Positions 42,704 to 53,047 are shown, counted from the stretch's first letter. The stretch: DNA of 64,000 nt from UBA4285 sp050944355 (GCA_050944355.1 JBMNQX010000001.1:248001-312000); one strand, 5' to 3'. The notes: generated by a model from the letters alone, not told the origin. Program-made: numbers and translations.

Positions 42704-43927
42704 ATGCCTATGGATATTCAGATTATCCGACATTTCCCGGGAGGACGCATCGGGTTTGTGGCAGACAGCTTCCTGAGCGTCACGCGTCCGGACCGCACGA
42801 AGCGGTGCGGTGATTACGAGGCGGAAAAATTATATATCATCGATATGGAGACGAGAGAGCGCAGAGAAATTGCGCCGGATATACCCAAATTTTTCTCCGA
42901 GGATATCAGCTATGCGCAGATCAATCATCCATACGTGATGTTCACGAGTGCGGAGGAAACCGGCGAAGGCTTTGGGAAAATACGCATTACGCTGTATCGG
43001 TATTCGCTGACTGACGGTGAGATCACCCAGATGGTGAGCTATAAGACAGGTATGCTGGAATTCCGGTATTCTGTGTTTTTTACCGCCTTTGTCCTGGATG
43101 AGGATCATGTGCTGATTCAGCGTGAGGACAAGAACATTTACCGGGGAACATCGCGCTTTTCTCTGTATCTGGTGAGTGCCGGCGCAAGCAAGATGACGCT
43201 GTCCGAAATCCGCCAGCCGATTGTAAAAAGAAGTGGGATTTCCCGGATTCTGCCGCTCTCCGACGAATTTGCGGCTGTTCATTTCGGGCATCCACTGACT
43301 GAAAAAGATCTGACGGGAGGTGTCGTTTCCGGCGAGATGGCCCGTTTCAAACTTCTTCAGATGACGCCGGAAGGGATCGCGATCATCAACATCCGCCAGT
43401 TCTTTTCGGAACTGCAGGTGAATCTCGACAATCTGTTCTCCAATCTGATTGACTCCAGTGAAGGAGATATCACATATCCGTATATGCGTCACAGCGGGAA
43501 AAATCTGATTTATGCGCGCTACAGCATTCCGACCGGCCGCGAAGAGATCGTGATCTATGACACAGAAGAGGGCACCAGCCGGGTGAGAATGAACAAGAGC
43601 AGACCGACGATCACGGAACTGCTCAGCACGTATGTGATCGGAGATACGCCCTACCTTTTTGATGAGAGCGGAAAAAATCTGCGCATCATAAATCTCGACA
43701 CATCCCGCGTTCAGATGCATCTGCCGGCAGGCACAAAGGTGATCGCGGTCTCGGATGATCTTGTGATTCTGCACTCAAGGCACAAGGGGCTATTCACCGG
43801 CGGTGAGAAAGACTTTCTGTCTGTCTACCGGTTCCCGGATTTCAAGGGCATTCCGTTGGCACAGGCTTCCGGGCGTTTTTATACATGCATTGAGGAATCA
43901 GAAAAAATTATTCTGGTGTTTGCCTGA
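42704..43927 (+). CDS. Uncharacterised 407-residue protein
   Basis: I do not recognise this protein. It has no signal peptide, membrane segment or obvious catalytic motif. The sequence is rich in short beta-strand patterns repeated through the length (YIIDMETRERREI, ITLYRYSLTDGEITQMV, IVIYDTEEGTSRVRM, LRIINLDTSRVQMHL), which suggests a beta-propeller-like fold. It starts directly after the proB stop, with ATG 42710 as an alternative, and ends four bases before the folate ligase gene. Codon use looks like its neighbours. It may be a lineage-specific cytosolic protein; its function is unknown. Confidence 0.65.
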   Translation: MPMDIQIIRHFPGGRIGFVADSFLSVTRPDRTKRCGDYEAEKLYIIDMETRERREIAPDIPKFFSEDISYAQINHPYVMFTSAEETGEGFGKIRITLYRYSLTDGEITQMVSYKTGMLEFRYSVFFTAFVLDEDHVLIQREDKNIYRGTSRFSLYLVSAGASKMTLSEIRQPIVKRSGISRILPLSDEFAAVHFGHPLTEKDLTGGVVSGEMARFKLLQMTPEGIAIINIRQFFSELQVNLDNLFSNLIDSSEGDITYPYMRHSGKNLIYARYSIPTGREEIVIYDTEEGTSRVRMNKSRPTITELLSTYVIGDTPYLFDESGKNLRIINLDTSRVQMHLPAGTKVIAVSDDLVILHSRHKGLFTGGEKDFLSVYRFPDFKGIPLAQASGRFYTCIEESEKIILVFA

Positions 43928-43931
43928 CGAT

Positions 43932-44507
43932 ATGGAACAATTTGAGGAAAAACAAATTCTGCGGAAACAAATGAAGGCGGCAAGAGCCGCTTTTGCAGGA
44001 GAAGAGCGCAGAAAAGCCGACGAGGAGATTTGGCGGAAAGTAGTGTCGCTGCCTGAATATACGGCGAGCGGCCGCGTGTTCGCGTATGCGTCGTTCGGGT
44101 CTGAAATCGACACAGGACGCTTTCTGAGGCGCTGTCTGGCGGACGGAAAAGAACTCTATCTTCCCAGAGTGACGGGCAAAGAAATGGTTTTCAGACGCGT
44201 GAGAGATCTGGGAGTGCTTGTCCCCGGAGTCTTCGGCATTCCGGAGCCTGACGAATCCTGCGAGGCGGCGGATCTTTATGCCGGGACAGCGGCAGAAAAA
44301 TTTGTCCTCATGCCCGGCCTGGCTTTTGACAGAGAGCGCAGGCGCCTGGGATACGGCGGAGGATATTATGACCGTACTTTCGCGGACTGTACGGATTTCT
44401 TTTTTTGTGCGGCCGCTTATCAGATTCAGATTGTCGGACAGGTGCCGGCTGAAGAATGGGATCTTAAAGCGTCTGTCATTCTCACAGAGAATGAGACGAT
44501 TTCATAA
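43932..44507 (+). CDS. 5-formyltetrahydrofolate cyclo-ligase
   Basis: This enzyme converts 5-formyltetrahydrofolate to 5,10-methenyltetrahydrofolate with ATP. The 191-residue protein has the N-terminal LRKQMKAARAAF and the C-terminal signature GLAFDRERRRLGYGGGYYDR, which is diagnostic. The frame is open much further upstream but overlaps the previous gene; ATG 43932 fits the family. It lies in the operon leading to miaB. Confidence 0.9.
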   Translation: MEQFEEKQILRKQMKAARAAFAGEERRKADEEIWRKVVSLPEYTASGRVFAYASFGSEIDTGRFLRRCLADGKELYLPRVTGKEMVFRRVRDLGVLVPGVFGIPEPDESCEAADLYAGTAAEKFVLMPGLAFDRERRRLGYGGGYYDRTFADCTDFFFCAAAYQIQIVGQVPAEEWDLKASVILTENETIS

Positions 44508-44519
44508 AGGATTTTGAGA

Positions 44520-45941
44520 ATGAATGATACCGAACTGAAAGAAGAAAGTCAGAAACTGCTCGAGAAGCAGCGTGAATATTTGAAACTTGACAGGCAGTGG
44601 CTCGAAAAAGAAGAGCAGCGCCGCGGCAGACGCCTGACGAGCTGTGTCGTGACATTCGGCTGTCAGATGAACGCGAGGGATTCCGAAAAACTGCGCGGAA
44701 TTCTCGAGGAGATCGGATTTGAAAATACAGATGACGAACACGCGGACCTTGTGATTTACAATACGTGTACCGTCCGTGAGAACGCAAACACCCGCGTATA
44801 CGGCCGCCTCGGACATCTGCACAATTATAAGGATCACAATCCCGGGATGCTCATCGGCCTCTGCGGCTGTATGATGCAGGAACCGGAAATTGTAGAGACA
44901 ATCCGTGACAAATTCCGTTTTGTGGACTTTGTCTTCGGCACGTATAATGTCTTTGCTCTCGCTGAAATCCTGTACAGCCGCATCAAAAGCGGCTCGCAGG
45001 TAATCGATATCTGGGATCACACAAAAGCGATTGTTGAGGATCTTCCGACGGACCGGAAATACAGCTTCAAGTCTGGCGTCAACATCACATACGGCTGCGA
45101 CAATTTCTGCACCTACTGCATCGTCCCGTATGTGCGCGGACGCGAAAAAAGCCGCACGCCCGAAGACATCGTCGGGGAATGCTGCCGGCTTTCAAAAGAC
45201 GGTGTCCGGGAAGTTATGCTGCTGGGGCAGAACGTCAATTCATACGGAAAAGGACTCGATCATCCCATAACGTTTCCGCAGCTTCTCACGAGAGTCGAGG
45301 AAATTCCGGGGATTGACCGGATCCGATTCATGACACCGCACCCGAAAGACTTTTCAGACGAACTGATTGAGGTGATGAGCCGTTCGAAAAAGATCTGCAA
45401 TCATGTTCATCTGCCTCTGCAGTCCGGCAGCAGCCGGCTTCTGCAGCGCATGAACCGGCATTACACGAAGGAATCGTATCTTGATCTGGTGAGACGGATC
45501 CGCGAAGGAATTCCGGATGTATCACTGACAACCGATATCATCGTAGGATTTCCGGGCGAGACAGAAGAAGATTTTCATGACACCCTGGATGTCGTGAGAA
45601 AAGCGCGCTTTGACAGTGCGTTTACGTTCCTGTACTCAAAGCGCCACGGTACACCGGCCGCATCGATGGAGCAGGTGCCCGAAGCTGTTGCAAAAGAGCG
45701 GTTTTCCCGGCTTCTCAAAGTGGTCGACGAGACCGCTGCCGCCGAAAACGGCCGGTATGTGGGACGGGAAGAAGAAGTTCTCGTCGAGCAGATCAACGAA
45801 CACGACCCGAAACTTGTCACCGGCCGCATGACCAACAACCTGCTCGTTCATTTTCCAGGGGATGCGTCCCTGATCGGACAGATTGTGCCGGTCAGACTCG
45901 TGTGCTCGAAAGGATTTTACTATCTGGGCGAGAGAGCGTAA
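44520..45941 (+). CDS. miaB: tRNA-2-methylthio-N6-dimethylallyladenosine synthase
   Basis: MiaB is a radical SAM methylthiotransferase acting on A37 of tRNAs that read U-starting codons. The 473-residue protein has the N-terminal MTTase domain (VTFGCQMNARDSEK), the radical SAM CxxxCxxC in CDNFCTYCIVPYVRG, and a C-terminal TRAM domain. An in-frame TTG six bases earlier is less likely than ATG 44520. MiaA, which makes the preceding isopentenyl modification, is encoded at 50673 in the same block. Confidence 0.95.
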   Translation: MNDTELKEESQKLLEKQREYLKLDRQWLEKEEQRRGRRLTSCVVTFGCQMNARDSEKLRGILEEIGFENTDDEHADLVIYNTCTVRENANTRVYGRLGHLHNYKDHNPGMLIGLCGCMMQEPEIVETIRDKFRFVDFVFGTYNVFALAEILYSRIKSGSQVIDIWDHTKAIVEDLPTDRKYSFKSGVNITYGCDNFCTYCIVPYVRGREKSRTPEDIVGECCRLSKDGVREVMLLGQNVNSYGKGLDHPITFPQLLTRVEEIPGIDRIRFMTPHPKDFSDELIEVMSRSKKICNHVHLPLQSGSSRLLQRMNRHYTKESYLDLVRRIREGIPDVSLTTDIIVGFPGETEEDFHDTLDVVRKARFDSAFTFLYSKRHGTPAASMEQVPEAVAKERFSRLLKVVDETAAAENGRYVGREEEVLVEQINEHDPKLVTGRMTNNLLVHFPGDASLIGQIVPVRLVCSKGFYYLGERA

Positions 45942-45957
45942 GGAATAGGAGTAAGAA

Positions 45958-48624
45958 ATGTCATTCAGTCCCATGATGCAGCATTATCTGCAGATGAAAG
46001 AAAAATATAAGGACTGTATTCTGTTTTACCGCATCGGCGATTTTTATGAGATGTTCTTTGACGACGCAAAACTCGTTTCGCGCGAGCTGGAACTGACGCT
46101 GACCGGCAAAGAGTGTGGCACGGAGAAGCGCGCACCAATGTGCGGCGTTCCGTTTCATGCGGCGGATACCTATATTGACAGGCTCGTGAAAAACGGCCAC
46201 AAAGTCGCCATCTGTGAACAGCTTGAAGATCCGAAGCTGGCCAAAGGCCTTGTGAAGCGGGATGTAATCCGCATCGTCACGCCCGGAACGAACATGGAGC
46301 CTGGGGCTCTCGACGAGACCCGGAACAATTATCTGATGAGCATTGTCTATCTCGGTGACCGTCTGGGCGTCGCGTACTGCGATTATTCGACCGGTGACTT
46401 TTTCGTCACGGAAGTCAAAGACAGCCGGGAGTTGTTCGATGAGATCGCCAAAATCAGTCCGGCGGAGATCATCACGAATCAGTATTTTGCGATGAGTGGA
46501 ATTTCGCTCGATGATCTGAAGGAACGTCAGCACATCAGCACGTCTGTTCTCGATGACTCGTACTTTGATGAAGACACCATAAAAAGCCGCATGAAAGAGC
46601 ATTTTCATGTGGCCGTTCTTGACGGCCTCGGACTTAGCGATTTTCCGACCGGCTTTCTGGCGGCCGGTTCGCTGCTGAATTATCTGTACGAGACGCAGAA
46701 AAACAGCCTGCCTCATATCACGCAGATAACACCGTATCTGACGGGAAAGTATATGCTGATCGACAGTTCGTCGAGGCGCAACCTGGAACTGACAGAGACG
46801 CTTCGCGAGAAAGCCAGGCGGGGAACACTTCTCTGGGTGCTCGACAAGACGAGGACGGCGATGGGCGCCCGCACGCTGCGCACGGTTATCGAACAGCCGC
46901 TGCTCGACAAAAAAGCAATTCTGAAGCGGCAGGACGCGATCGAAGAAATGTTTATTCACGGCGCCGACCGGGAGGAAATCCGGGAATATCTGAACGCCAT
47001 TTATGACCTGGAGCGGATCATGACCCGCATTTCCTGCAAGACGGCAAACCCGAGAGATCTGATAGCGTTCCGCACATCAATCGGCATGATCCCTTCTGTC
47101 AAGTCCATACTGTCATCAGCTGAGGCGCCTCTTCTGAAGGAAATATATGATCAGCTCGACGACTGCGCCGATCTGTATGATCTCATCGGAAAGGCGATCG
47201 TGGATGATCCGCCGATTCTCCTGCGGGAGGGCGGCATCATTAAAGAGGGCTACTCTGAAGAGGCCGACAAACTGCGCAAGGCCAAGACGGACGGCAGGCA
47301 GTGGATAGCTGATCTTGAGTCAAAAGGACGCGAAGAGACAGGCATCAAGAACCTGCGCATCCGCTACAATAAAGTCTTCGGATATTATTTTGAAGTGACC
47401 AACTCGTATAAATCCCTTGTACCCGAGTCCTGGGAACGCAAGCAGACGCTTACCAATGCCGAGCGGTACACGACAAAAGAACTCAAGGAACTTGAGAACA
47501 TGATTCTCGGTGCCGAAGACAGACTCAATACGCTCGAATACGATCTTTTCTGTGAGGTGCGTGAAAAAATCGCGGCTCAGATCGACCGCGTGCGCGCCAC
47601 GTCCAAGGCTCTCGCTGCGCTTGACGTCATCTGTTCTCTGGCAAAAGTCGCGGAACAGAACAATTATGTCCGCCCGAAAATCAACACGAAAGGCGTCATT
47701 GACATCAAAGAGGGCCGCCATCCGGTCGTCGAAAAGATGTTAAAGGATGAGCAGTTCGTGGCAAATGACACATACCTCAACAAAGAGGATGACCGCATCG
47801 CCATCATCACCGGTCCCAACATGGCCGGAAAATCTACGTATATGCGTCAGACGGCGCTGATTGTCCTCATGGCGCAGACGGGGTCTTTCGTGCCGGCTGA
47901 ATCGGCCGATATCGGTCTTGTCGACCGTATCTTCACGCGTGTCGGAGCGAGCGATGACCTCGCGAGCGGTCAGAGCACGTTTATGGTCGAGATGACGGAA
48001 GTCGCGAACATTCTAAACAACGCGACGCCTGACAGTCTGCTGATACTCGATGAAATCGGCCGCGGGACATCGACATATGACGGTCTCGGAATTGCCTGGG
48101 CTGTCGTCGAGTACATCGCGACAAACAAGAAACTCGGCAGCAAGACACTGTTTGCGACGCACTACCACGAGCTGACCGAACTGGAAGGCAAAATCCCGGG
48201 CGTCAAGAATTATTGCATTGCGGTCAAGGAGCACGGCGAGACAATCGTGTTTCTGCGCCGGATTGTGCGCGGCGGCGCTGACAAGAGCTACGGCGTCCAG
48301 GTTGCGCGTCTGGCCGGAATCCCGAAGCCGGTTCTTGAGAGAGCGGCTGAGCTGGTCGAAGAACTTTCAGGCGCCGATATTTCTCAGAATGTCTCGCGGA
48401 TAGCAGAAAAGGGAACCACAATCGGAACCGCAAAGAAGAAACGTGAGGAGACGAAGGACTATCCGGATGAACAGCTCTCTCTGTTTGAAGAGCCGAAGGA
48501 AGAGCCGGATGGCGCCGATGCACTGGTCGATGAAATCAAGAGCCTTGACATCACGCATATGACACCTCTGGACGCGCTGAACAAATTGTTTGAACTTCAG
48601 GGAAAGGCAGGCCGTATCTCATGA
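45958..48624 (+). CDS. mutS: DNA mismatch repair protein MutS
   Basis: The 888-residue mismatch sensor. The N-terminal mismatch-binding domain contains the Phe-x-Glu motif in GDFYEMFFDD. The ATPase domain has Walker A GPNMAGKSTYMRQ, then DDLASGQSTFMVEM and DEIGRGTSTYDGL. The C-terminus ends with the helical dimer region. Length is normal. AGGAG precedes the ATG. It overlaps mutL by four bases. Confidence 0.97.
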   Translation: MSFSPMMQHYLQMKEKYKDCILFYRIGDFYEMFFDDAKLVSRELELTLTGKECGTEKRAPMCGVPFHAADTYIDRLVKNGHKVAICEQLEDPKLAKGLVKRDVIRIVTPGTNMEPGALDETRNNYLMSIVYLGDRLGVAYCDYSTGDFFVTEVKDSRELFDEIAKISPAEIITNQYFAMSGISLDDLKERQHISTSVLDDSYFDEDTIKSRMKEHFHVAVLDGLGLSDFPTGFLAAGSLLNYLYETQKNSLPHITQITPYLTGKYMLIDSSSRRNLELTETLREKARRGTLLWVLDKTRTAMGARTLRTVIEQPLLDKKAILKRQDAIEEMFIHGADREEIREYLNAIYDLERIMTRISCKTANPRDLIAFRTSIGMIPSVKSILSSAEAPLLKEIYDQLDDCADLYDLIGKAIVDDPPILLREGGIIKEGYSEEADKLRKAKTDGRQWIADLESKGREETGIKNLRIRYNKVFGYYFEVTNSYKSLVPESWERKQTLTNAERYTTKELKELENMILGAEDRLNTLEYDLFCEVREKIAAQIDRVRATSKALAALDVICSLAKVAEQNNYVRPKINTKGVIDIKEGRHPVVEKMLKDEQFVANDTYLNKEDDRIAIITGPNMAGKSTYMRQTALIVLMAQTGSFVPAESADIGLVDRIFTRVGASDDLASGQSTFMVEMTEVANILNNATPDSLLILDEIGRGTSTYDGLGIAWAVVEYIATNKKLGSKTLFATHYHELTELEGKIPGVKNYCIAVKEHGETIVFLRRIVRGGADKSYGVQVARLAGIPKPVLERAAELVEELSGADISQNVSRIAEKGTTIGTAKKKREETKDYPDEQLSLFEEPKEEPDGADALVDEIKSLDITHMTPLDALNKLFELQGKAGRIS

Positions 48625-50663
48625 GTATTCATGTACTTGACGAAAATACTATCAACCAGATCGCGGCCGGGGAAGTGATCGAGCGGCCGAGTTCTGTTGT
48701 GAAAGAGCTCACCGAAAATGCCGTAGACGCGGGCGCAACGGCCGTTACGGTAGAAATCCGCGACGGCGGGATCAGTTACATCCGTGTCAGCGACAATGGC
48801 AGCGGTATCGCAAAAGAGGACATCCGCCTGGCTTTCGTCGCGCACGCCACGTCCAAGATCCGGGATGCTGAAGATCTGATCGGTGTCACGAGCCTGGGCT
48901 TTCGCGGCGAAGCTCTTTCCTCAATTGCCGCCGTGTCGCAGGTCGAAGTGACAACACGTCAGAGGGAAAGTGAGACAGGCCTTAAATACAGGATTGAAGG
49001 CGGGAAAGAGGTTGAACTCTCTGAGACCGGGGTGGCGGCAGGAACGACATTTGTCATCCGGAATCTTTTTTATAATACGCCGGTGCGCAGGAGATTTCTG
49101 AAGTCGGCACAGACGGAAGGAGCATATGTCGGGGCTCTTCTTGAGCGCATGGCGATGTCGCACCCGGATATATCGTTCCGGTTTGTAAGCAACGGACGGG
49201 TGAAGCTCGTGACAAGCGGCAACAACAACCTGAAAGACATCATCTACAGTATATACGGGCGCGATGTCGCTTCGAATCTGCTTCCGGTCAATGCCCGCAC
49301 GCAGGGAGCCGAAATGACCGGATTCATCGGCAAACCGACGGTGTGCCGCGGATCCCGTTCAGCCGAGAATTACTTTGTCAACGGGCGGTTCATCAAATCG
49401 GCGTCGATCACAAAAGGTATTGAGGAAGCGTTCAAGGGCTACATCATGCTGCACAGTTTTCCGTTCACCGCACTTATGCTGCGGGTGAACGCAACGATGA
49501 CTGACGTGAACGTGCACCCGCAGAAACGGGAACTGCGGTTTACAAACGAAAACCTTGTCTATTCTTTTGTGCTAAACGGCATCCGGGCTGCGCTCGACGG
49601 GCATGATCTGATTCCCAGTGCCGCGCCGGGCGGAAAAACGGCGCGACAGGAAGAAAATGAAGAGATGCCGGTGAAAGAGGACAGAACATCTGTCGATGCC
49701 GGGGCAGAAAGTGGCGGATCAGACCTGACCCCTGGCGCCGTAAATGAAGAGAGAAAGCCGGAAAATGCTTCAGAAGTTTCAGCTGCTAAAGAGAGTACAG
49801 CGGCACAGTCATCGGCGCAGACGGTCGTCGATGATGTGAAGAAGCTTGCTTCCGGCCGGATTGAAAAGGACGACATTCCGGAAATTCCGCTCTTTGACAG
49901 ACGGGTCGCCGACAATCACAGCCACTACGGCGCGTCGTTTCTTGAGAAGACATCGCGTGGAACAAATGAGGCATACAAGGCGGCCGGCGCGTTTCAGGAG
50001 GACGATGAGCGCAAGGCAAGAGAGCAGGAGAAAAAAGCAAAAGAACAGCCGGAAAAAGAGCCGGAGCAGATGGAACTGATGCCGGAGCCGGAAAAGCAGA
50101 TTCCTTACCGGCTTGTCGGTCAGTTTTTCGGGACGTATTGGCTGATCGAGCACGGGGACGAAATTTTCTTCATGGATCAGCACGCGGCCCATGAAAAGGT
50201 CATGTTTGAGCGGCTGATGCGTCAGTACAGGGCCCGGAAGATCGACTCGCAGATGATACTGCCCGTTGTCATTGAGACGGACGCGGCCGAAGAGGAGACA
50301 CTGCGGGAAAATATGGATGCCTTCAGGGCACTGGGATATGAAATTGAAGAATTCGGTGAAGGAACGTATCGTCTCACAGGCATACCGGCCGGGCTGCCGG
50401 ACGTGGACTACAAAGCGCTCTTTCTGGATCTTCTGGATAACCTGGGGACAGGCGGAGGCACAGAACTGATCACCGAAAAAATCGCGTCAATGTCCTGCAA
50501 GGCAGCCGTCAAAGGAAACTCACATCTCTCATTTGAGGAGGCTGATGCGCTGGTGCAGGAACTCATGAAAGCGGAAAATCCGTACAACTGCCCGCACGGC
50601 CGTCCGACGCTCATCCGAATGACGAGATATGAGTTTGACCGGAAATTCCGGCGGATTGTCTGA
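48621..50663 (+). CDS. mutL: DNA mismatch repair protein MutL
   Basis: A 680-residue GHKL ATPase. ATP-site motifs are NAVDAGAT, DNGSGI and GFRGEAL. A poorly conserved Glu/Lys-rich linker covers about residues 335-490. The C-terminal domain contains DQHAAHEKVMFE, the metal-binding motif of endonuclease-type MutL, so this MutL can nick DNA itself, in agreement with the absence of MutH in Firmicutes. It is translationally coupled to mutS. Confidence 0.96.
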   Translation: MSIHVLDENTINQIAAGEVIERPSSVVKELTENAVDAGATAVTVEIRDGGISYIRVSDNGSGIAKEDIRLAFVAHATSKIRDAEDLIGVTSLGFRGEALSSIAAVSQVEVTTRQRESETGLKYRIEGGKEVELSETGVAAGTTFVIRNLFYNTPVRRRFLKSAQTEGAYVGALLERMAMSHPDISFRFVSNGRVKLVTSGNNNLKDIIYSIYGRDVASNLLPVNARTQGAEMTGFIGKPTVCRGSRSAENYFVNGRFIKSASITKGIEEAFKGYIMLHSFPFTALMLRVNATMTDVNVHPQKRELRFTNENLVYSFVLNGIRAALDGHDLIPSAAPGGKTARQEENEEMPVKEDRTSVDAGAESGGSDLTPGAVNEERKPENASEVSAAKESTAAQSSAQTVVDDVKKLASGRIEKDDIPEIPLFDRRVADNHSHYGASFLEKTSRGTNEAYKAAGAFQEDDERKAREQEKKAKEQPEKEPEQMELMPEPEKQIPYRLVGQFFGTYWLIEHGDEIFFMDQHAAHEKVMFERLMRQYRARKIDSQMILPVVIETDAAEEETLRENMDAFRALGYEIEEFGEGTYRLTGIPAGLPDVDYKALFLDLLDNLGTGGGTELITEKIASMSCKAAVKGNSHLSFEEADALVQELMKAENPYNCPHGRPTLIRMTRYEFDRKFRRIV

Positions 50664-50672
50664 AGGTGCGTC

Positions 50673-51638
50673 ATGATCGGGACAGAGAAAAAGCAGAAAG
50701 CAGTCGTCATCGCAGGGCCGACGGCCTCGGGCAAGAGCAGCTGTGCGGTGTCTCTCTGCCGCAGAACGGGCGGGGCGGTTCTTTCAATGGATTCTATGCA
50801 GATATACCGGCGCATGGACATCGGAACGGCGAAAGTGACGGCGGCGGAAATGCAGGGAGTTCCTCACTATCTGCTGGATATTTTTGAGCCGGATGAGCCG
50901 TGCAGCATCTCTGATTTTCAGTCAGCCGCATATAAAGCGCTTGCAGACTGCGAAGCCAGGGGACTGCTTCCGGTGCTGGCAGGCGGGACGGGGTTCTATC
51001 TGCACGCCGTTTTGTACGGCAATGATTTCAGCGAGGACAGAGGAGCGGACCCGAAACTGCGCGGGGAGCTTAAGACATTTGCCATGGAAAATGGGGCTGA
51101 GGCGCTGCACAAAAAGCTCGCGGAAGTGGATCCGGTCTCGGCCGCTGCCATTCACCCGAACAATATCAAAAGGGTCATCCGGGCGATTGAATATTACAGT
51201 CAGACAGGCGAGCCGATTTCATCGCACAATGAGTCGGAGCGCAGGAGAGAGGCGAAACTGAATTTTGCGGGATTTCTGCTGTCACAGGACCGTGAAAAAC
51301 TGTACGAGAGGATCAACCGCCGGGTCGACGACATGCGGGAAGCAGGACTCACGGACGAAGTCAGGAAGCTGCTCTGCGAAGGTGTTCCTGCGGACGCGAC
51401 CTCTATGCAGGCGATCGGGTACAAGGAAATCGTCGCGTATCTGAACGGAAAGTGCACAGAGGACGAGGCGTACGAGGCAGTCAAGCTGAACAGCCGTCAC
51501 TACGCAAAGCGACAGTTCACCTGGTTTAAGCGGGAGCCGGGTCTTGAAGAAATTGATATCGACGCGTACGGCAGAAATCCGGAGACAATTGCGGATTATA
51601 TGCTGAAAATAATACGGGAAAAAGGAATCTGGGGATAA
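50673..51638 (+). CDS. miaA: tRNA dimethylallyltransferase
   Basis: MiaA transfers a dimethylallyl group to A37 of tRNA, the substrate later used by MiaB. The 321-residue protein has the P-loop GPTASGKSS, the DSMQIYRRMDIGTAK segment and the C-terminal SRHYAKRQFTWFKR, all family signatures. The dimethylallyl diphosphate would come from the Dxs pathway, also encoded in the window. The stop overlaps the next start by one base (TAATG). Confidence 0.95.
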   Translation: MIGTEKKQKAVVIAGPTASGKSSCAVSLCRRTGGAVLSMDSMQIYRRMDIGTAKVTAAEMQGVPHYLLDIFEPDEPCSISDFQSAAYKALADCEARGLLPVLAGGTGFYLHAVLYGNDFSEDRGADPKLRGELKTFAMENGAEALHKKLAEVDPVSAAAIHPNNIKRVIRAIEYYSQTGEPISSHNESERRREAKLNFAGFLLSQDREKLYERINRRVDDMREAGLTDEVRKLLCEGVPADATSMQAIGYKEIVAYLNGKCTEDEAYEAVKLNSRHYAKRQFTWFKREPGLEEIDIDAYGRNPETIADYMLKIIREKGIWG

Positions 51639-52930
51639 TGGGAACGACAACCGAAGAACTGTACGAAAAAAGTTTTGGAATCAGCGGAAAGGTGCTTGAT
51701 TTTGGGAGAGAAGTCCTTGCGGGGCTTGTGAACGAATTTGCAGAAATCGATGATGACGCGGAGTATAACCAGGCGTGCGTTGTCGCGGCGATGCAGAAGG
51801 AAGGCGTGTCGGAAATGCATCTTTCCGGGACGACCGGATACGGTTACAATGACGAAGGCCGCGACACGCTCGAGCGAGTCTACGCCGACATTTTTCACAC
51901 TGAAGACGCACTCGTGCGGCCGCAGATCGTCTGCGGAACACAGGCGCTGAATATTGCCCTTCAGGCAAATCTGCACCCCGGCGATGAGATGCTCTCGCCG
52001 GTTGGAAGGCCATACGACACCATGGACGAAATCATCGGCCTGCGTCCCTGCAAAGGGAGTCTTGCGGATTACGGAGTCGCCTACAGACAGGTTGACCTGA
52101 AAGAGGACGGAAGTTTTGACTGGGACAATATCCGGCGGGCTGTCAATGAACGGACAAAGCTCGTCGAAATTCAGCGCTCACGCGGTTATTCCTCAAGGCC
52201 TTCCTTTACGGTAAAGCAGGTGGCAGAGCTGATCCGTTTTATTAAATCCATCAAGAGTGATGTGATCTGTATGGTCGACAACTGCTACTGCGAATTTGTC
52301 GGCCGGGATCAGATCGGCGATTACGGGGCCGATATGGTCGTCGGGTCGCTGATAAAGAATCCTGGCGGTGGCCTGGCGCCGTGCGGAGGCTATATCGCCG
52401 GCACAAAGGAATGCGTTGAAGCCGCTTCCTACCGCCTGTATTCACCGGGACTCGGCCGGGAAGTCGGCCCGACGATGGACATGAACAAGCAGTTTTATCA
52501 GGGGATTTTCCTTGCACCCACTATCACGGCGGGCGCTCTGAAAGGCGCTCTCTTTGCGGCCAGGGCTTATGAAAGACTGGGATTTTCCTGCTATCCGGCT
52601 TCAACGGAAGATCGCGCGGATATCGTCGAGGCCATTGAACTGCGAAGCCCGGAGGCCATGATTGCCTTCTGTTCGGCCATTCAGGCCGCCGCGCCGGTGG
52701 ACAGCATGGCAGTGCCCGAGCCGTGGGATATGCCGGGATATGACGATCAGGTCATTATGGCGGCGGGGGCGTTTGTACAGGGCTCATCCATCGAACTTTC
52801 TTCGGACGGACCGATACGCCCGCCGTATCTCGTCTATCTTCAGGGAGGCCTCACCTGGGCTCACGCCAAACTCGGTGTTCTCATGACGATTCAGAAGCTG
52901 CTTGACAAGGGTTTCATCAGCCTTGAATGA
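51638..52930 (+). CDS. PLP-dependent methionine gamma-lyase family protein
   Basis: A 430-residue fold-type I PLP enzyme of the group named aluminium resistance protein or methionine gamma-lyase family (COG4100). The PLP lysine is in VGSLIKNPGGGLAPCGGY, and the cofactor Asp in VDNCYCEF. The actual reaction in this group is poorly known; aluminium resistance is a historical label. It closes the miaB-mutS-mutL-miaA block. Confidence 0.82.
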   Translation: MGTTTEELYEKSFGISGKVLDFGREVLAGLVNEFAEIDDDAEYNQACVVAAMQKEGVSEMHLSGTTGYGYNDEGRDTLERVYADIFHTEDALVRPQIVCGTQALNIALQANLHPGDEMLSPVGRPYDTMDEIIGLRPCKGSLADYGVAYRQVDLKEDGSFDWDNIRRAVNERTKLVEIQRSRGYSSRPSFTVKQVAELIRFIKSIKSDVICMVDNCYCEFVGRDQIGDYGADMVVGSLIKNPGGGLAPCGGYIAGTKECVEAASYRLYSPGLGREVGPTMDMNKQFYQGIFLAPTITAGALKGALFAARAYERLGFSCYPASTEDRADIVEAIELRSPEAMIAFCSAIQAAAPVDSMAVPEPWDMPGYDDQVIMAAGAFVQGSSIELSSDGPIRPPYLVYLQGGLTWAHAKLGVLMTIQKLLDKGFISLE

Positions 52931-52987
52931 TGTCAGCGGACTGCTTTTCCTGGCGTACGCATACAGTACTTTACGTTTTTTATGCCG

Positions 52988-53018
52988 GTCCTGACCGAAT
53001 TTTCAGTTCGGTCAGGAC
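52988..53018 (+). terminator. Perfect inverted repeat, probable terminator before radC
   Basis: GTCCTGACCGAA (52988-52999) pairs perfectly with TTCGGTCAGGAC (53007-53018) around a 7-base loop. The tail TCTTGTG is poor in T, so it could be a weak terminator or, since it abuts the radC -10 box, an operator-like site. Confidence 0.55.
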
Positions 53019-53023
53019 TCTTG

Positions 53024-53032
53024 TGTTATAAT
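53024..53032 (+). promoter_or_regulatory. Extended -10 promoter of radC
   Basis: TGTTATAAT (53024-53032) is a perfect extended -10, beginning six bases after the inverted repeat. No clear -35 is visible because its place is taken by the repeat. Confidence 0.5.
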
Positions 53033-53047
53033 ATGTTAGGCTGTCTG

